Assembly: GCA_007119405.1 (NCBI GenBank) | Contig: SKPT01000558.1 | Location: 1 to 9,391, forward strand | Length of the DNA stretch: 9,391 nt | Reading direction: 5' to 3' | Source: Phycisphaeraceae bacterium | GTDB lineage: Bacteria > Planctomycetota > Phycisphaerae > Phycisphaerales > Phycisphaeraceae | Shown here: positions 7,282-9,391 of the stretch, one piece after another | Position numbering within the stretch: the stretch's first letter is position 1 | Layout: every line of letters starts with the position of its first letter | Made by a program: the position numbers and the translations under genes | The notes under the pieces: generated by a model | Databases searched by the model: none | What the model was told of the DNA's origin: nothing | The model's input: the letters and a program-made list of their open reading frames with translations, nothing else

Positions 7282-7421
7282 GGTGCCACTGGCGGCTTGT
7301 CCGCCAGTGCTTCGGCGGCCCGTACGGCGTGGGTGGTTCGATCACGCAACGCCCACGCCGTTTGTACGGTCGATGGGCCGCGGTGCGCCTGGGCACTGGC
7401 GGGCAAGCCGCCAGTGGCACC
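7282..7421. repeat. Composite inverted hairpin repeat (REP/BIME-like), copy A
   Basis: Outer edges GGTGCCAC (7282-7289) and GTGGCACC (7414-7421). The left hairpin pairs CACTGGCGG (7287-7295) with CCGCCAGTG (7301-7309); the right hairpin has the same stem at 7394-7402 and 7408-7416. The left and right 29-nt ends are reverse complements with one mismatch, so the whole 140 bp can also fold end to end. Between them ACGGCGTGGG (7324-7333) pairs with CCCACGCCGT (7352-7361), giving a multi-armed structure. It fills most of the 323-bp gap between the lipoprotein and GH20 genes. No transposase is encoded. Confidence 0.85.
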
Positions 7422-7463
7422 CCGATCATCCAACGCCGCACCCGCTACTCTTATGAGCTGCAT

Positions 7464-7482
7464 CCCCCGCCTGGCCCGGGGG
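7464..7482 (-). terminator. Possible terminator hairpin after the GH20 gene
   Basis: CCCCCG (7464-7469) pairs with CGGGGG (7477-7482) over a 7-nt loop, beginning 18 bp beyond the GH20 stop codon. There is no U-tract on the minus-strand transcript, so it would be at best a weak or factor-assisted terminator. Confidence 0.3.
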
Positions 7483-7499
7483 CGAGGGCTCACGGGAAG

Positions 7500-9065
7500 C
7501 TATGGCCGCGGGTGCGCGTTGACGCCCAGCACCGCCAACCGCTGGCGATGCTCGGCCAACCGCTCGAGAAAATCGGTGTAGCGTTTTTCCTCCGGCTTGC
7601 GCCAGAGCACCTCCGCCAGGGCACAGGCCCGCGGGTAGGTCATGTACTCAAGCTGCCGGACGTGCCCGATGTACTCCGTCCAGAGCTGGCCCTGGGCCCC
7701 GAGCACGCGATGGGCCTGGCCGTCGGCCAGCTCGGCGGGCACCGGCTCGTAGGCGTAGACGTGCTCGGTCGTGGACATGCCGCCGATGGCCAGCGGCTCC
7801 TCGCTCCTGGGCTCAGCCTGGTAGTGGTCGAAGTACACGTGATGCCCCGGCGCCATGACGACATCGTGGCCCTGCTGCGCCGCGGCGATGCCCCCCTTCT
7901 CGCCGCGCCAGCTCATCACCGTCGCGCCGGGGGCGAGCCCGCCCTCCAATATCTCGTCCCAGCCGATCAGCCGCCGGCCGTGCGACTGCAGGTGCTCGTC
8001 CATCTGGCGGATGAACCAGCTTTGCAGCTCCTCCTCGCTCTTCAAGCCCAGCTCGGCCATGCGCTGCTGGGCGCGTTCGCTGTCGGCCCATTGCTGCTTG
8101 GGCGCCTCGTCGCCGCCGACGTGGATGAACCGTGACGGAAACAGCGCCACCACCTCATCCAGCACGTCCTGCATGAAGCGGACGGTGCCCGGCTCGACGT
8201 TGAGAATGTTGTGCGAGATGCCCCAGTGGCAGCGCGGCTCCAGCGGTTGGCCGGTGTTGCCCAGCTCCGGGTAGGCGGCGATGGCGGCCTGCATGTGCCC
8301 GGGCATGTCGATCTCGGGCACGAGCGTGACGTGCCGACGGGCGGCGAACGCGACAAGGCTCTTGATGTCCTCCTGCGTGAAGTACCCGCCGTAGGGCTGG
8401 TGGTCCAGTCGCCAGGGGCGGTGGCGGCCGTGGCCAACGACGGTGCCCGCGCGGACGGAGCCGACCTCGGTCAGCCTGGGGTGCTTCTTGATCTCGATGC
8501 GCCAGCCCTGGTCGTCGGTCAGGTGCAGGTGGACGATGTTGTAGCGGTGCATGGCCGCCAGCTCGATGAACCGGCAGACCTCCTCGACGCTGAAGAAGTG
8601 GCGGGCGACGTCCAGGTGCAGCCCGCGCCAGCGAAAGCGTGGCGCGTCCTCGATGCGCAGGCAGGGGATACGCCACTCGACGCGCTGCACGTCGGCGGCG
8701 AAGACCTCGGCGGGGAAGAGCTGGCGCAGCGCCTGGATCGCCCGCGCCAGGCCCGCCGGCGACTCCGCCTCGAGCCTCGCCGCCTCGCCCACCTCGATGG
8801 CGTAGGCCTCGGGCACGAACCCGGCGTCGTCGGGCGCCGGCTCGCCGCTTGCGACAACCACGATGTCACCGGCCTGGCCCTGCTCGCCTTGCCCCACCGG
8901 CAGCTCGTAGCCCGTGGCCGGGCGCAGATACTCGGCCAGCAGCTCCGCGACCGCCTCGGCCCCGGGGCCGGCGCACAGCACGCGGCTGGCGGGCTTGAGC
9001 TCGAACCAGCCGTTGCGGCCGTCCACCCGGGCAGGACGCGGCACGATCGTGATGCGCTCGTTCAT
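7500..9065 (-). CDS. Beta-N-acetylhexosaminidase, glycoside hydrolase family 20
   Basis: Exo-acting enzyme that removes terminal N-acetylglucosamine or N-acetylgalactosamine from glycans, using the substrate acetamido group as nucleophile. The 521-residue protein has the GH20 layout: an N-terminal alpha/beta GH20b-like domain at about 1-140, then the TIM barrel. Seen motifs: RGLHLDVARHF (147-157), the HLHLTDDQGWRIEIK strand region (179-193), PEIDMPGHMQAA (250-261), the catalytic pair Asp319-Glu320 in HVGGDEAPK, GWDEI (368-372), MSWRG (384-388) and GQLWTE (459-464), which carries the usual substrate-binding Trp and Glu. All catalytic positions I know for the family appear intact. There is no signal peptide, so the enzyme probably acts in the cytoplasm on imported oligosaccharides, unless the start lies elsewhere. 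A GAGGG site lies just upstream of the ATG. It is separated from the lipoprotein gene by 323 bp and flanked on both sides by composite hairpin repeats, so an operon with the lipoprotein is uncertain. Confidence 0.95.
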   Translation of the reverse strand: MNERITIVPRPARVDGRNGWFELKPASRVLCAGPGAEAVAELLAEYLRPATGYELPVGQGEQGQAGDIVVVASGEPAPDDAGFVPEAYAIEVGEAARLEAESPAGLARAIQALRQLFPAEVFAADVQRVEWRIPCLRIEDAPRFRWRGLHLDVARHFFSVEEVCRFIELAAMHRYNIVHLHLTDDQGWRIEIKKHPRLTEVGSVRAGTVVGHGRHRPWRLDHQPYGGYFTQEDIKSLVAFAARRHVTLVPEIDMPGHMQAAIAAYPELGNTGQPLEPRCHWGISHNILNVEPGTVRFMQDVLDEVVALFPSRFIHVGGDEAPKQQWADSERAQQRMAELGLKSEEELQSWFIRQMDEHLQSHGRRLIGWDEILEGGLAPGATVMSWRGEKGGIAAAQQGHDVVMAPGHHVYFDHYQAEPRSEEPLAIGGMSTTEHVYAYEPVPAELADGQAHRVLGAQGQLWTEYIGHVRQLEYMTYPRACALAEVLWRKPEEKRYTDFLERLAEHRQRLAVLGVNAHPRP

Positions 9066-9109
9066 GGGTCCCTCGACGGCCGCTCGCCCGGCGGGATCGG
9101 CACCTCCAA

Positions 9110-9123
9110 GCCAGGGGCCTGGC
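9110..9123. repeat. Short palindrome upstream of the GH20 gene
   Basis: GCCAGG/CCTGGC separated by 2 bp, 45 bp before the GH20 start. It could be an operator half-pair or chance; no clear promoter boxes are seen in 9066-9142. Confidence 0.3.
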
Positions 9124-9142
9124 GACGAATCCGCGAAGCGGG

Positions 9143-9252
9143 GGGGCCACTGACAAGCGGAGTCTGCCGGGCTTGTCAGTGGCGGATCGGTTCAACACAC
9201 GCCTACGCCGTAACGCACGGACAAGGCCGGGCACGATCTTGTCCGTGGCACC
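9143..9252. repeat. Composite inverted hairpin repeat (REP/BIME-like), copy B
   Basis: Left hairpin GCCACTGACAAGC (9146-9158) pairs perfectly over 13 bp with GCTTGTCAGTGGC (9171-9183). Right hairpin CACGGACAAG (9216-9225) pairs with CTTGTCCGTG (9238-9247) and runs into GTGGCACC (9245-9252). The left edge reads GGGGCCAC rather than GGTGCCAC. The spacer at 9189-9211 resembles that of copy A (GGTTC, then ACGCCTACGCCGT versus ACGCCCACGCCGT), so the two are related despite different stem sequences. Confidence 0.8.
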
Positions 9253-9258
9253 ATTCCC

Positions 9259-9282
9259 CGGACGGAGCCTAGGCTCCGTCCG
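9259..9282. repeat. Perfect 24-bp palindrome between two composite repeats
   Basis: CGGACGGAGCCT is followed at once by its exact reverse complement, with CCTAGG at the centre. It lies between copies B and C. There is no loop and no T-run following on the plus strand; four A's follow at 9283-9286, which on the minus strand come before the palindrome rather than after it, so a classical terminator is unlikely in either direction. Confidence 0.8.
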
Positions 9283-9299
9283 AAAACCGCAGGAGTGGG

Positions 9300-9383
9300 G
9301 GTGCCACGGCTTGTCCCGAAGGGCAAGCCGTGTCTCCGTCGGCCGTCACACGGCTTGCCGCTTCGCGGTCAAGCCGTGGCACC
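9300..9383. repeat. Composite inverted hairpin repeat (REP/BIME-like), copy C
   Basis: Outer edges GGTGCCAC (9300-9307) and GTGGCACC (9376-9383). Two hairpins share the stem CACGGCTTG/CAAGCCGTG, at 9305-9313 with 9324-9332 and at 9349-9357 with 9370-9378, with short inner CCC/GGG and CCGC/GCGG pairings. The right unit is nearly identical to the unit inside the truncated VOC gene. Together with copy B it fills the last 250 bases, where I see no gene. Confidence 0.85.
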
Positions 9384-9391
9384 CACTTTTC

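Noticed and set aside
7282..7421. Insertion sequence or MITE with a transposase
   Set aside because: There is no open frame for a transposase and I see no clear target-site duplication flanking the composite; a non-autonomous element remains possible and is covered under the repeat family.
5425..7581. A 718-codon open frame on the plus strand opposite the lipoprotein gene
   Set aside because: Its product is a low-complexity Gly/Val/Ala/Asp-rich run typical of the antisense frame of a GC-rich gene; the minus-strand frame has a signal peptide, lipobox and ribosome site.
8211..9272. Plus-strand 353-codon frame opposite the GH20 gene
   Set aside because: Shadow of the GH20 coding frame, with no recognisable domain and compositionally biased.
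9143..9383. CRISPR array
   Set aside because: The repeated units are inverted hairpins with variable stems and irregular spacing, not direct repeats with unique spacers of constant length.

Overview
The window is GC-rich bacterial DNA with compact, mostly leaderless or purine-rich-SD genes. I infer a planctomycete, possibly Phycisphaerae. The reasons are the GC content, the large secreted lipoprotein beside a glycosidase, and the abundant CACGGCTTG/CAAGCCGTG and GGTGCCAC/GTGGCACC hairpin repeats, which I associate with genomes of that group. This is inference; no rRNA or other taxonomic marker is present.

Layout from left to right. (1) 1-1198, minus: the N-terminal part of a CopB-type P1B copper ATPase with a CPH motif, whose 3' end lies outside the window. 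(2) 1310-3916, minus: a tightly packed three-gene operon (ATPase, permease, permease) for an uncharacterised ABC-2 exporter of the COG4586/COG4587/COG3694 type. (3) 3917-4261: a divergent control region with back-to-back promoter candidates and a perfect 10-bp inverted repeat (CGCCAACGAT/ATCGTTGGCG) straddling them. (4) 4262-4859, plus: a VOC/glyoxalase-fold protein followed by a second VOC gene that is cut off after about 45 codons by a copy of a short hairpin repeat, which supplies the stop codon. (5) 4891-7176, minus: a 761-residue lipoprotein with a beta-domain / helical toroid-like / beta-domain layout and no family I can name with certainty. (6) 7500-9065, minus: a GH20 beta-N-acetylhexosaminidase with its catalytic Asp-Glu pair intact and no signal peptide.

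The gaps at 7282-7421 and 9143-9383 hold a family of composite palindromic repeats. Each composite is two opposed hairpins whose outer edges read GGTGCCAC (left) and GTGGCACC (right). The hairpin stems differ from copy to copy but stay paired. A single half-unit of the same family sits in the truncated VOC gene. The arrangement resembles REP/BIME elements and is the least explained feature of the window.

Functionally, the lipoprotein and GH20 enzyme suggest stepwise breakdown of an amino-sugar-containing glycan: a surface-anchored carbohydrate-active protein outside and an exo-hexosaminidase inside. CopB handles metal export. The ABC exporter substrate is unknown. The long open frames on the strand opposite these genes look like artefacts of GC-rich codon use.
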